Assembly (NCBI GenBank): GCA_035443885.1
Contig: DAOMNO010000001.1
Location: forward strand, 124,001-188,000
DNA length: 64,000 nt
DNA from: DAOMNO01 sp035443885
GTDB taxonomy: Bacteria; Planctomycetota; Phycisphaerae; Phycisphaerales; SM1A02
Direction of reading: 5' to 3'
Shown: positions 26,979-35,583 of the stretch, piece after piece
How the letters are laid out: each line of letters opens with the position of its first letter
Numbering within the stretch: position 1 is the stretch's first letter
Program-made: the position numbers and the translations under genes
Notes under the pieces: generated by a model
Databases searched by the model: none
Seen by the model: the letters and a program-made list of their open reading frames with translations, nothing else
Told to the model about the DNA's origin: nothing

Positions 26979-28751
26979 TCAACCGCCTCTGAAGAGCAGT
27001 TCATCCGCATCGAGAATGCCGATGCTCTGCATGAGAATAACAATTACCATTGCCGGTGCGACAAACCGCACAAGCAGCAGCCAGCCAAGCACCAACGCAG
27101 GCGCCAGTCCTTCCAGTTCAGCATTGCGGAGATGCTTGGGCATCACCCAGCCCGCATACAGCGAGATGAAAAAGCCGCCAGCAGGGAGCATCCAGTTGGA
27201 AGCCAGGTAATCCATCGTGCTGAGGAAGTCGAAGTTGCTGCCGTAACTCGCAGTCCAGCCTGAGATGAACGAATCCGGCGCGTAGCTGAACGCGCTCGGC
27301 ATGGACAGGAGCAGCACCAGACCACCGACGACCCACGTGGCCTTGCGGCGGCTCCAACCTCGCTCATCAATGAAATACGATGCCACCACCTCAAGCAGCG
27401 AGATAGAAGACGTGATCGCTGCAAAGACGAGCAGGCCGAAGAAGATCGCGCCCAGCAGCATACCCGCCTGACCGATCTCCGCAAACGCCAGCGGCATCGA
27501 CATGAATACCAGGCCCGGCCCCGCACTGGGCGCTTGGCCGAACGAAAATACGATCGGGAAGATCATCAGGCACGCCAGGAGCGCAACGCCTGTATCCATT
27601 GCTGCGATCGTAACCGACTCTCCTGCAAGCCCGCGTTTGGTGCGCTGATACGACCCATACGTAATCAGTGCGCCCATGCCGAGCGACAGGCTGAAAAACG
27701 CCTGCCCCATACCCGCCAGTACGCCGCTGGGCCGCAGCTCGTGAATATCCGGCTTAAACACAAACGACGCGGCCTCACGGAAGCCCGGCATGAAGAAGCC
27801 GTAGATGACGAGCACCAGAATCAGCAGAAACAGCGCAGGCATGAGAATTGTGCACGCGCGTTCGATGCCGCTCGAAACACCACCCGCAACGATCAGAATC
27901 GTGAGCAGCATGAACACGCATGTCCAGATCGCAGTGATCCATCCATCGCCCGCGACCGCGCCGAAAGCGGCCTCAACGCGAGAGCGGATGGCGCTGCGCC
28001 GCGTGAAATCCTCAGCACGATCGCGTATCTCCACCTCGCTGAGCGCATCAAACGACTGACTCACGCGCTGGCGTAACGAGAGGTGTGCTGCTTCAAGTTC
28101 CGCAGCGATCGGCTGTGCAACTTCCACATGCGCCCGGAGTGCAGCATCTTCCAGCAGGACCGCGCGGGCGTGCTCCGCGTTGGATGCTTTGGCAACTGCA
28201 GACTCGAACTCCTGATAGGCTTTCCACGCGGAAGGCCTTACCTTCCGGGTGATCTCCTTCTCAACTTCGCGGAATTGCCGCGCAGTCTCCGCATCAATCA
28301 AAGTCTCGCGCATCTCCACAGCCGGCGTGTCGGCTCGATATGCCATAGCCTCCACACGCGCTTCCGCCGCCATCGGGCCTGTGAAGTTCACGATCGACTT
28401 GAGCGTGTAGTCCATCGCCCAGCCTGCGACGACGATGTAAAACGAAAGAATGATGAAGCCCGCCACAACACCGAGCCAGCCCACGCCTGACCACGCTGTT
28501 CGCCGCCCTTCCAGCGCAGCGAAGGCGCCAACAGGCTGCCGCTGTGCCGCCCTGCCGATCATGATTTCCGACATCAGAATCGGCAGGCCGACCAGCGCGA
28601 TGCAGACGAGATAGATGACGACGAACCAGCCGCCGCCGTTCTCGCCGGTCACATAGGGAAATCGCCAGATATTGCCGAGACCAACGGCGGAGCCTGATGC
28701 TGCAAGGATGAAACCGAGTTTGCTGCCCCACTGTGCCCGTTCAGTTGCCAT
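26979..28751 (-). CDS. Sodium-dependent transporter, SNF/NSS family
   Basis: 590 aa from the ATG at 28751, with AGGAG upstream. Bacterial NSS proteins (LeuT, TnaT) move amino acids with sodium. TM1 is the textbook GSAVGLGNIWRFPYVTGENGGG. The loop between TM3 (ILSFYIVVAGWAMDYTL) and TM4 (WITAIWTCVFMLLTILIV) carries about 130 extra charged, helical residues (ETLIDAETARQFREVEKEIT and on), far more than in LeuT. The TM6 region around GMGQAFFSLSLGMGALITYGSY is conserved. It is the first gene of the two-gene symporter operon. Substrate is unknown, but an amino acid is likely. Confidence 0.93.
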   Translation of the reverse strand: MATERAQWGSKLGFILAASGSAVGLGNIWRFPYVTGENGGGWFVVIYLVCIALVGLPILMSEIMIGRAAQRQPVGAFAALEGRRTAWSGVGWLGVVAGFIILSFYIVVAGWAMDYTLKSIVNFTGPMAAEARVEAMAYRADTPAVEMRETLIDAETARQFREVEKEITRKVRPSAWKAYQEFESAVAKASNAEHARAVLLEDAALRAHVEVAQPIAAELEAAHLSLRQRVSQSFDALSEVEIRDRAEDFTRRSAIRSRVEAAFGAVAGDGWITAIWTCVFMLLTILIVAGGVSSGIERACTILMPALFLLILVLVIYGFFMPGFREAASFVFKPDIHELRPSGVLAGMGQAFFSLSLGMGALITYGSYQRTKRGLAGESVTIAAMDTGVALLACLMIFPIVFSFGQAPSAGPGLVFMSMPLAFAEIGQAGMLLGAIFFGLLVFAAITSSISLLEVVASYFIDERGWSRRKATWVVGGLVLLLSMPSAFSYAPDSFISGWTASYGSNFDFLSTMDYLASNWMLPAGGFFISLYAGWVMPKHLRNAELEGLAPALVLGWLLLVRFVAPAMVIVILMQSIGILDADELLFRGG

Positions 28752-28873
28752 GCACGCGCTCCTGTCGTCCGGGTGAATGGGGCGGATGATACAGAGAGAT
28801 CGCAAGGTCGGCGACCCCATCTCCTGTCAGATGCCACGCCTGTCAGCATCGGCTTTGCTACGATGCCCCTCAC

Positions 28874-29869
28874 ATGCGGGACTTCAACCTTCGCAGCGAT
28901 CTGACCAGGACGGTCATCAACGGATTCGCACTGCCGCTTGGCATCGGTCCGGGGCGTATCGCTGCGCCGGTGCAGGGTTACACCGTCTCTTACACCCCCG
29001 GTGAAGAGGACGACCCCGATACCTATGCCTTTCATGTGGTTATCTCGCATGAGCGGCTGCCCGCGCTCATCGACCAAGCCTTTCAACTGCTTCCGCAGGT
29101 GGTCTTCCCGATCGTTGAGATCGGCTCGCGCGATGCCTACCGCGCTGTGGATGTCTATCTCGGCGAGGAACCGATCAGCCTGCGCGAGTTCCGCGACACG
29201 TGGCGACGATACGAGCACATTCTCATTGAAGACATCACCTTAGGTGCCGGTGCGAACAGTGAAGAGCCGTTCATCGAGGTCTTCCTTGACGAATGGAAGG
29301 GGCTTTCGATTCACGTGCCGCTCTCACTGCGTGACGAAGTCGAAGCCATGCTGCACGAGTTTGGCCTTGAGGAAGTCGCACACACATGGCCGCCTGACGT
29401 TGAAGAGAGCGAGAGCGAACTTCACATTCGGCATGTCATTGATGCCCCGGAAGAAGCCGCGCCGGAACTGCTTGATGAACTGCTCCTCCATCTCCGTCAT
29501 GAGTGGCGACTGGAACTGAACATCGACCCTGATTCCAACGTCGATGACAAAGGCAGGCGGCTTGGCATGACACTGTGGCAGGCCGTCCTCATTGTTGAAT
29601 CTGAAAAGGATCAACAGGTTGCCTACGCATCGGTCTGGGTTACAGCTGGCTCGCTTACGCAAGCAGAAGACCTGATCGCGCAGGCGATGGAAGCGTATCC
29701 ACAGTGGCGCATCGCCGAAATCTTCACGCTGGATCGAGTTGCATTCGACGAACGCCCGGATGAACTTTCGAATCTTGCGCCGCGCCGTAACGAAGCGGCC
29801 GTGCACGCTGTCATCATCGAGCCTTGGCCTCAGGCGGAACCCGAAAGCACACCCCCTCCAACTTCGTGA
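28874..29869 (+). CDS. Conserved hypothetical protein
   Basis: 331 aa, unrecognised. Acidic, no signal peptide or membrane segment, so cytoplasmic. It appears to hold two or three similar alpha/beta units with repeated V-E-x-F/V-L-D/G patterns (YRAVDVYLGEEPISLREF; EPFIEVFLDEWKGLSIHV; LTQAEDLIAQAMEAYPQWRI). The divergent spacer to the SNF transporter is 122 bp. It lies 9 bp before the YkgJ-type gene and is probably co-transcribed with it. No catalytic motif is seen. Confidence 0.75.
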   Translation: MRDFNLRSDLTRTVINGFALPLGIGPGRIAAPVQGYTVSYTPGEEDDPDTYAFHVVISHERLPALIDQAFQLLPQVVFPIVEIGSRDAYRAVDVYLGEEPISLREFRDTWRRYEHILIEDITLGAGANSEEPFIEVFLDEWKGLSIHVPLSLRDEVEAMLHEFGLEEVAHTWPPDVEESESELHIRHVIDAPEEAAPELLDELLLHLRHEWRLELNIDPDSNVDDKGRRLGMTLWQAVLIVESEKDQQVAYASVWVTAGSLTQAEDLIAQAMEAYPQWRIAEIFTLDRVAFDERPDELSNLAPRRNEAAVHAVIIEPWPQAEPESTPPPTS

Positions 29870-29878
29870 ATCGATCCC

Positions 29879-30340
29879 GTGGCTGACCAGTCATCATCAT
29901 CGCGCGCTCAAGAGTGGTATGCGGATGGCCTGCGCTTCACCTGTACGCAGTGCGGCAACTGTTGCACTGGCCCACCCGGAGCGGTGTGGTTCGTAGAAGA
30001 AGAAGGCAGCGCTCTGGCGAAGCTGCTCGGAATCGATGAACGCGAGTTCTACTCGCGCTATGCGAGGCGATTGGACGGCCGATGGTCGCTCAATGAGCAA
30101 CTTACCTCACATGGCTACGATTGCATCTTCCTTGAGCGCTCGAACGGCAGAGCAGGCTGCAGCGTGTACGAAGCGAGACCGATGCAATGCCGCACATGGC
30201 CGTTCTGGCCTGAAATGCTCGAATCCAAACGTGCATGGGCCGCCGCGAAACGGCGCACGCCATGCCCTGGCATGGATTCCGGCAAGCTGATTCCCATCGA
30301 ACAGATTCGCATTCAGCGCGACCGCACGCCTGCGGATTAA
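29879..30340 (+). CDS. YkgJ-family cysteine cluster protein
   Basis: 153 aa, GTG start. The family has a conserved eight-Cys pattern thought to bind zinc or an Fe-S cluster. Seen are FTCTQCGNCCTGPPG near the N-terminus, CIFLE, then CSVYEARPMQCRTWPFWP and a last CPG. Cytoplasmic. The role of the family is poorly known; some members are linked to flagellin lysine methylation (FliB) or to oxidoreductase maturation. It overlaps pyrB tail-to-tail by 4 bp (TAA codons on opposite strands). Confidence 0.88.
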   Translation: MADQSSSSRAQEWYADGLRFTCTQCGNCCTGPPGAVWFVEEEGSALAKLLGIDEREFYSRYARRLDGRWSLNEQLTSHGYDCIFLERSNGRAGCSVYEARPMQCRTWPFWPEMLESKRAWAAAKRRTPCPGMDSGKLIPIEQIRIQRDRTPAD

Positions 30341-31419
30341 CGCGTGAGATGATCGCAATACGCACACCGATCTCGCTCCCACCGCGGCGCGACATGCTTC
30401 TCAAGGGTTGTCACGCATTGCGGATTGCAACATCGCTTTTCGTGAGCTTCAACAGCGAGCCACGGCGGATCACTCGGCACATGAGGCGTTGATGAAGCGC
30501 CGAGTGGATTCGCACGTGATGCCGACAGGACTTCGTCCAACAGCGCCATACGGATCGGTACCCCGTTGGCGAGTTGCTCGAAGTACCACGCGCGGGGATC
30601 GGAATCGAACGCAGGGGATATCTCATCCACGCGCGGCAGTGGATGCATCACCATCAACTCTGCCTTCGCGCCCGGCAGCGCCTCGGCAGAAATCACACGA
30701 GACACACCGATCTTGGCCATCAGCTCCGCAGGCATTCGTTCCGCCTGCACGCGGGTTACATACAGCACGTCAAGCTCAGGCAGTACATCGTTCAACTCGC
30801 GCTCAAGTCGTACCGTGGTCCGATCTCGCAGATCCGCAACGAGATGCTCGGGCATCTGCAGTTCATCCGGCGCAATGCAATACAACGTTACGCCGAACAG
30901 CGCAGCAGCTTGCGCCAGTGAATGCGCCGTGCGGCCGAATCGCAAATCGCCGATCATGCCGATCGCGCGACTTTCCAGTGAGCCGAAACGCTGATGTGCG
31001 GTATAGAGGTCGAACAGTGTTTGCGTCGGGTGCTCATGCCCACCGTCACCGGCATTGATGATCGGCACTGTCGCCACCTTGGATGCAAGGAGCGGCGCGC
31101 CTTCCGCCGGGTGGCGCAACACAATCGCATCGCAGTACCGCTGCACGGTGCGGACCGTATCAATGAGCGTTTCGCCTTTGGCAACGCTTGCCGCTTTCGG
31201 GTCAGAGAACCCGATGCACTGTGCTCCCAGGCGCATCGCGGCGGATTCAAACGACAAGCGTGTGCGCGTGCTCGGCTCGTAAAAAAGCGTCGCCACAATC
31301 CGCCCTGCGTGGCGCGATCGCAAGGCATCAGGGGATTCCAGACGAAAACGATCGGCCGTCTCAAAGATTCTGCGAAGGCGCGAGCGGCCGAACTCAGCAA
31401 TGCGAGTCACATGCAGCAT
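30337..31419 (-). CDS. pyrB: Aspartate carbamoyltransferase with C-terminal Cys4 tail
   Basis: 360 aa; the catalytic chain (about residues 1-310) joins carbamoyl phosphate and aspartate in pyrimidine synthesis. Motifs: FYEPSTRTRLSFESAAMRLG (carbamoyl phosphate), HPTQTLFDLY, GDLRFGRTAHSLA and MHPLPRVDEI. An extra C-terminal segment ends with C330-x4-C335-x16-C352-x2-C355 and reads C-C-N-P-Q-C-V-T-T-L-E...R-C-A-Y-C, closely like the zinc domain of the regulatory chain PyrI. The allosteric nucleotide domain of PyrI is absent. It is the third gene of a set with trxB (51-bp gap) and a secreted protein gene. Confidence 0.93.
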   Translation of the reverse strand: MLHVTRIAEFGRSRLRRIFETADRFRLESPDALRSRHAGRIVATLFYEPSTRTRLSFESAAMRLGAQCIGFSDPKAASVAKGETLIDTVRTVQRYCDAIVLRHPAEGAPLLASKVATVPIINAGDGGHEHPTQTLFDLYTAHQRFGSLESRAIGMIGDLRFGRTAHSLAQAAALFGVTLYCIAPDELQMPEHLVADLRDRTTVRLERELNDVLPELDVLYVTRVQAERMPAELMAKIGVSRVISAEALPGAKAELMVMHPLPRVDEISPAFDSDPRAWYFEQLANGVPIRMALLDEVLSASRANPLGASSTPHVPSDPPWLAVEAHEKRCCNPQCVTTLEKHVAPRWERDRCAYCDHLTR

Positions 31420-31470
31420 GGATCGCTTAACTCATGCGGGCGAAACCCGCGCGCCTTTCCAACGCAATGC

Positions 31471-32454
31471 CTAATGAATGCCCTGTGCCGCAAGCCAGCG
31501 CTCCGCGTCCAGCGCGGCCTGACAGCCCATTCCTGCTGCGGTCACCGCCTGACGATAGACGGAATCCGACACGTCGCCGGCGCCGAAAACGCCTTCGATA
31601 TTCGTGTAACTACCTCGACCGTTCAGTTTGAGGTAGCCACTGGAATCGAACTCAAGGCAAGAATCACGAATAAACGCCGTCGCGGGTGTATGGCCGATGG
31701 CGATGAACAAACCTTTCACTTCAAGCGTCGATTGTTCGCCGGTATGCGTGTCCTTCAATCGGACGCTTTCGATTTTTTCACCGCCGATCACATCAACGAC
31801 AACCTTGTTCCACAACACTTTCACGTTCGGCGCCTTCAGCACGCGATCCTGCATGGTCTTGGAAGCGCGAAACTCATCGCGACGATGAATGATGTATACC
31901 GTCGATGCGAACTTCGTGAGGTAGCTTGCCTCTTCCATGGCCGTATCGCCGCCACCCACCACCGCCAGAGGCTGACCGCGAAACACCGGCAATGCGCCGT
32001 CGCACACGGCACATGCGCTCACGCCACCGCCGATCTGCGCAAGGCGAAGCTCGTTCTCCAAACCGAGCCAGTTTGCCGTTGCACCGGTGGCAATGATGAC
32101 CGCATGCGCTTTCACCGTCGCGCCGCCGGAAGTCTTCAGCACAAACGGCCTTGCCGAAAAATCACATGACTCAATGTCTTCGCCGATGACCTTCGTTCCG
32201 AAGCGTTCCGCCTGCTCCTGAAAGAGTTGCATCATCTCAGGGCCGGTTACGCCCTTGGGAAAGCCGGGATAGTTTTCAACTTCCGTCGTGAGCATGAGCT
32301 GGCCGCCGGGCAACACCGGCGCGGGGTTCTGTTTCGGCACGCCGACATAGCAGACCGGGTCCAGATTCGCGCGGGCCGCATAAATCGCAGCCGTCCAGCC
32401 TGCCGGGCCACTGCCGATGATGACCAGCTTATGTGTGTCGCGTTCGTGTGCCAT
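31471..32454 (-). CDS. trxB: Thioredoxin reductase
   Basis: 327 aa; the start at 32454 follows AGAAGAG. TrxB uses NADPH and FAD to reduce thioredoxin. FAD motif GSGPAGWTAAIYAARA, redox pair C148-A-V-C151 in GGVSACAVCDGALP, NADPH motif GGGDTAMEEA and the C-terminal FAD motif FGAGDVSDSVYRQAVTAAG are all present. Cytoplasmic. Between a secreted-protein gene (21 bp upstream) and pyrB. The thioredoxin it serves would also be the reductant of the MsrB-MsrA fusion encoded about 4 kb away. Confidence 0.97.
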   Translation of the reverse strand: MAHERDTHKLVIIGSGPAGWTAAIYAARANLDPVCYVGVPKQNPAPVLPGGQLMLTTEVENYPGFPKGVTGPEMMQLFQEQAERFGTKVIGEDIESCDFSARPFVLKTSGGATVKAHAVIIATGATANWLGLENELRLAQIGGGVSACAVCDGALPVFRGQPLAVVGGGDTAMEEASYLTKFASTVYIIHRRDEFRASKTMQDRVLKAPNVKVLWNKVVVDVIGGEKIESVRLKDTHTGEQSTLEVKGLFIAIGHTPATAFIRDSCLEFDSSGYLKLNGRGSYTNIEGVFGAGDVSDSVYRQAVTAAGMGCQAALDAERWLAAQGIH

Positions 32455-32475
32455 CTCTTCTCGCAAAGTCTGAAC

Positions 32476-33930
32476 TTACCGCCGCTGCTGCTGGCGTGCC
32501 ACCGCCGTTACGGGCGGCCACACCACGATGTCGCCGTTGATGCCGTCATCAGTATGCCGCTGTGCAAGCTCATCGGTGTGATTCTGACCGATTGAATACA
32601 GGATCGCTTCGTTCGGCTCAACCCAGATTCTGCCGTAGCTCGTGTCAATCGCACGACGATCGCGAGCGAGCAAGTAAAGCATCGGACCGAATGAACGATC
32701 GTACGGATCAATATCTGAACTCTTGCGGACGAACTGCGCGTACATCATCTTGTGATCAGACGGATACACGCCGAATGTCTTGCGATACGCGCACAAACCC
32801 GCAGCCAGCGCCGTGCCGTTCACGCCCACAACAAGCTGCTTGCGCAGGTTGAACAGTTCTTCAATGTTCTGCATTGAGTAGATCACCGCTGCGTAGCGCA
32901 CGGGATTGACGCGGGAGAATTGTGTTGGAACATCAAGGATCGGATCGTATTCCTGAACGCGCCAGCGCCGCCACCAGTCGTCATAGACCAGCGTCAATCG
33001 CTCAAGCGAGGCATCAAGACTGCCGTGCACTTCCGCGATCATGGCCCATCGCTTCGCAGCGCCGAACTGCGTCAGCGGAGCTTCGCTCGCTTGGATAGCT
33101 GCGAATGTGGTGGGGAACTTGGATCGATCCGCCTGACCGCGACTGTCGAACACTTCCCTGATAAGCGCTTCGGAAAGAACACGGTCGCCCTCAGGCATGA
33201 ACAGCGCATTGCGATCGGGCCTCAGGAACGGAATCTCGCTTGCCGCAATGTGCACGTACTGCTCGCTGGTGATGCGGTCGTGATACAGGTACATCATGTC
33301 TCGCATGTTCGCGAGCGCTGAATCAAGCATTCTCAAACTGTGCCGCTTCTCCACGAAGAACTCGCGGTCGCAGAACTGCCTGCACACAACAAGATGCGCT
33401 AGGATCAGTTCCAATGCTTCGGCGGTCTGCCCGGCCTCAAAGCGGCGATACGCCTCCGCCGTAACAAACGCAGCAATCACGTCCACCGCGCTCAGATACG
33501 GGAAGCGATTGTCCCGCAGGCTGCCGTTCGCGCCGATGTCCGCTACCAGATTCGCATCGCGCAATGAAGCCTTCACATTATTGCGGCCGTAAGGCAACCC
33601 AATCATGCGGCGGCTCTTCGCTTCGATCACCGCACGCGCCATGCCCGCGTTCGACTCCGCCCAGCCCGCGACCTGCTGCCACTCCCTCATCCCAGGGTGA
33701 ATGGTCTTGAGGTTGAAATCAGCACTGATTGGAAACGGCGGCGGCGTCATCTGAAGGTAGGCGTCGAACAGAAGTTCGTAGCTCTTGATGGCAGCGCTGC
33801 CGGCCACCGCGCGTGTATTGTTCAGGTCGCGCAGGATGGCCTCATGCTGCGCCAAGGCCGAACTCGGCCCGCTGCAGAGCGACACAAACGCTGCCAGAAC
33901 GGTAATGATGAGAACTCGGTCAACCTTCAT
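32476..33930 (-). CDS. Secreted protein of unknown function
   Basis: 484 aa. The ATG at 33930 follows AGGAAAGGA. Signal peptide MKVDRVLIITVLAAFVSLCS with an SALAQ cleavage region. The mature part is mostly alpha-helical, with Arg-rich patches (FFVEKRHSLRMLDSALANM) and a C-terminal piece GVYPSDHKMMYAQFVRKSSD ... NEAILYSIGQNH that resembles the C-terminal ends of planctomycete pseudopilin-related proteins (dates, pages or file sizes in T2SSG-like tails have the same Y-S-x-G sense). I do not recognise a family. First gene of the set with trxB and pyrB. Confidence 0.8.
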   Translation of the reverse strand: MKVDRVLIITVLAAFVSLCSGPSSALAQHEAILRDLNNTRAVAGSAAIKSYELLFDAYLQMTPPPFPISADFNLKTIHPGMREWQQVAGWAESNAGMARAVIEAKSRRMIGLPYGRNNVKASLRDANLVADIGANGSLRDNRFPYLSAVDVIAAFVTAEAYRRFEAGQTAEALELILAHLVVCRQFCDREFFVEKRHSLRMLDSALANMRDMMYLYHDRITSEQYVHIAASEIPFLRPDRNALFMPEGDRVLSEALIREVFDSRGQADRSKFPTTFAAIQASEAPLTQFGAAKRWAMIAEVHGSLDASLERLTLVYDDWWRRWRVQEYDPILDVPTQFSRVNPVRYAAVIYSMQNIEELFNLRKQLVVGVNGTALAAGLCAYRKTFGVYPSDHKMMYAQFVRKSSDIDPYDRSFGPMLYLLARDRRAIDTSYGRIWVEPNEAILYSIGQNHTDELAQRHTDDGINGDIVVWPPVTAVARQQQRR

Positions 33931-34171
33931 GACTGTCCTTTCCTGACACATATCCCTCCGGCTTGGCAATGTTCCGCCGGCCTTTGAACGCCCCTGACGG
34001 GGTTCCGGTCGAAGCCAAACGGTTCCGGAGGAGGGCGGCGCAACCGTTGAGGGCGGGCATCCTAGCAAAATTCCGCCCTCGCTCCCGTTTCACAACCCCG
34101 CACGGGCGACATGGACCACGCGGGGCAGGTATATTGCTCGGTTTCCAAACCTTCATTGGAGTGCAGAATCG

Positions 34172-35278
34172 ATGATCGTCGGCGTCCCTACAGAAGTAAA
34201 GCGTGATGAGTACCGCGTCGGCATGCGCCCCGTCGGCGCAGAAATGCTGGTCAAGCGAGGCCACACCGTGCTCGTCCAGCAAGGCGCAGGCGTGGGCAGC
34301 GGCTTCCCCGATGAACAGTATGACGCAGCGGGGGCCAAGCTGGTTCCCTCAGCGGATGAAGTCTGGGCCAAGGCGGACATGATCGTCAAGGTCAAGGAGC
34401 CCCAGCCGCAGGAAATCCCCCACATCCGCGAGAATCAAACCGTCTTTACCTACTTCCACTTCGCTGCGGACAAAGACCTCACCATCGGCTGCCTCGAATC
34501 GAAGTGCATCGCCGTCGCCTACGAAACCCTCACGGACAAGCGTGGCGGCCTGCCACTGCTCACCCCCATGAGCGAAATCGCAGGCAAACTCTCCATCCAA
34601 GAGGGCGCGAAATACCTCGAACGACCACAAGGCGGCCTCGGCGTCCTCCTCGGCGGCGTGCCGGGCGTGGAAGTCGGCCACGTGCTCATCCTCGGCGGCG
34701 GCGTGGTCGGCACGTGCGCCGCCCGTGTCGCAGCGGGCATGGGTGCGGATGTGGTCATCATGGAAATCAACATCGACCGCATGCGCGAACTTGGCGAGTG
34801 GATGCCTCCCAACGTCAAGACCATCTATTCCGACCCGCAGGCCATCCGCGAGCATCTCAACTGGGCGGATCTCGTCATCGGTGCGGTGCTCATCCCCGGT
34901 GCGAAGGCCCCCCACCTCATCAGCCGCGCTGATCTCGTCCACATGAAGCCCGGCTCGGTCATTGTCGATGTCGCCATCGACCAGGGCGGCTGCGTCGAAA
35001 CCGCCAAGGTTACCACGCACTCCAATCCCATCTACACGGTTGATGGTGTTGTGCATTACTGCGTCGGCAACATGCCCGGCGCGGTGGCGCGCACCTCAAC
35101 GCAGGCGCTGACGAACGCAACGCTGCCGTGGGTGTTGAAACTCGCTCAGCACGGCCCGGACAAACTGGCAAAGATGGACCCCCACTTCGCAGACGCGATC
35201 AACACCAACCGAGGCCTTCTGACCAACCAGCCGGTGGCGGAAGCGCACAATCTGGAGTTTGAGCCGCTGGCGGTGTGA
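34172..35278 (+). CDS. ald: Alanine dehydrogenase
   Basis: 368 aa. The enzyme converts alanine to pyruvate, ammonia and NADH, or the reverse. Features: MIVGVPTEVKRDEYRVGMRP at the start, catalytic Lys in VKVKEPQP and His in FTYFHFAAD, Rossmann motif LGGGVVGTCAARVAAGMGADV, and DVAIDQGGCVET near the end. Full length and hexamer-type family. Its codons are strongly biased to C/G at position 3, more so than neighbours, suggesting high expression. The ATG follows a GGAG by 11 nt. Monocistronic. It fits with the alanine symporter encoded at 25160-26944. Confidence 0.97.
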   Translation: MIVGVPTEVKRDEYRVGMRPVGAEMLVKRGHTVLVQQGAGVGSGFPDEQYDAAGAKLVPSADEVWAKADMIVKVKEPQPQEIPHIRENQTVFTYFHFAADKDLTIGCLESKCIAVAYETLTDKRGGLPLLTPMSEIAGKLSIQEGAKYLERPQGGLGVLLGGVPGVEVGHVLILGGGVVGTCAARVAAGMGADVVIMEINIDRMRELGEWMPPNVKTIYSDPQAIREHLNWADLVIGAVLIPGAKAPHLISRADLVHMKPGSVIVDVAIDQGGCVETAKVTTHSNPIYTVDGVVHYCVGNMPGAVARTSTQALTNATLPWVLKLAQHGPDKLAKMDPHFADAINTNRGLLTNQPVAEAHNLEFEPLAV

Positions 35279-35583
35279 TGGACGGACACTTTATCGACAT
35301 GTATGGCGCACATGAGTGAAATCGCGCGCGCATGTTTTCATGGTTCCTTCTTGGTGATCCTGCCTGTTGAACACTTCTGGCGCGCGCCGCGGCGCACAGA
35401 CCATGCGGTGATATGCGATTCATACCGACCATACTCACAACGAACGCCCTGCATCATCGCTGCATTCCCGGAGACAGATGAAAATGCGGGATCGGTTGCG
35501 CGGCGGCGTACAGTGGCCGCGATGGGCATACGAAGCGCACGGCCATGGCCACGCTTGATTGCCTACTGCCGAATCCCTCTTCG
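35279..35583. other. Intergenic region, 305 bp
   Basis: Convergent spacer between ald and the MsrB-MsrA gene. No open frame looks coding and I see no clear terminator, RNA gene or repeat. Confidence 0.4.

Noticed and set aside
30994..32169. Plus-strand 391-codon frame
   Set aside because: It lies antisense across pyrB and trxB, both firmly identified.
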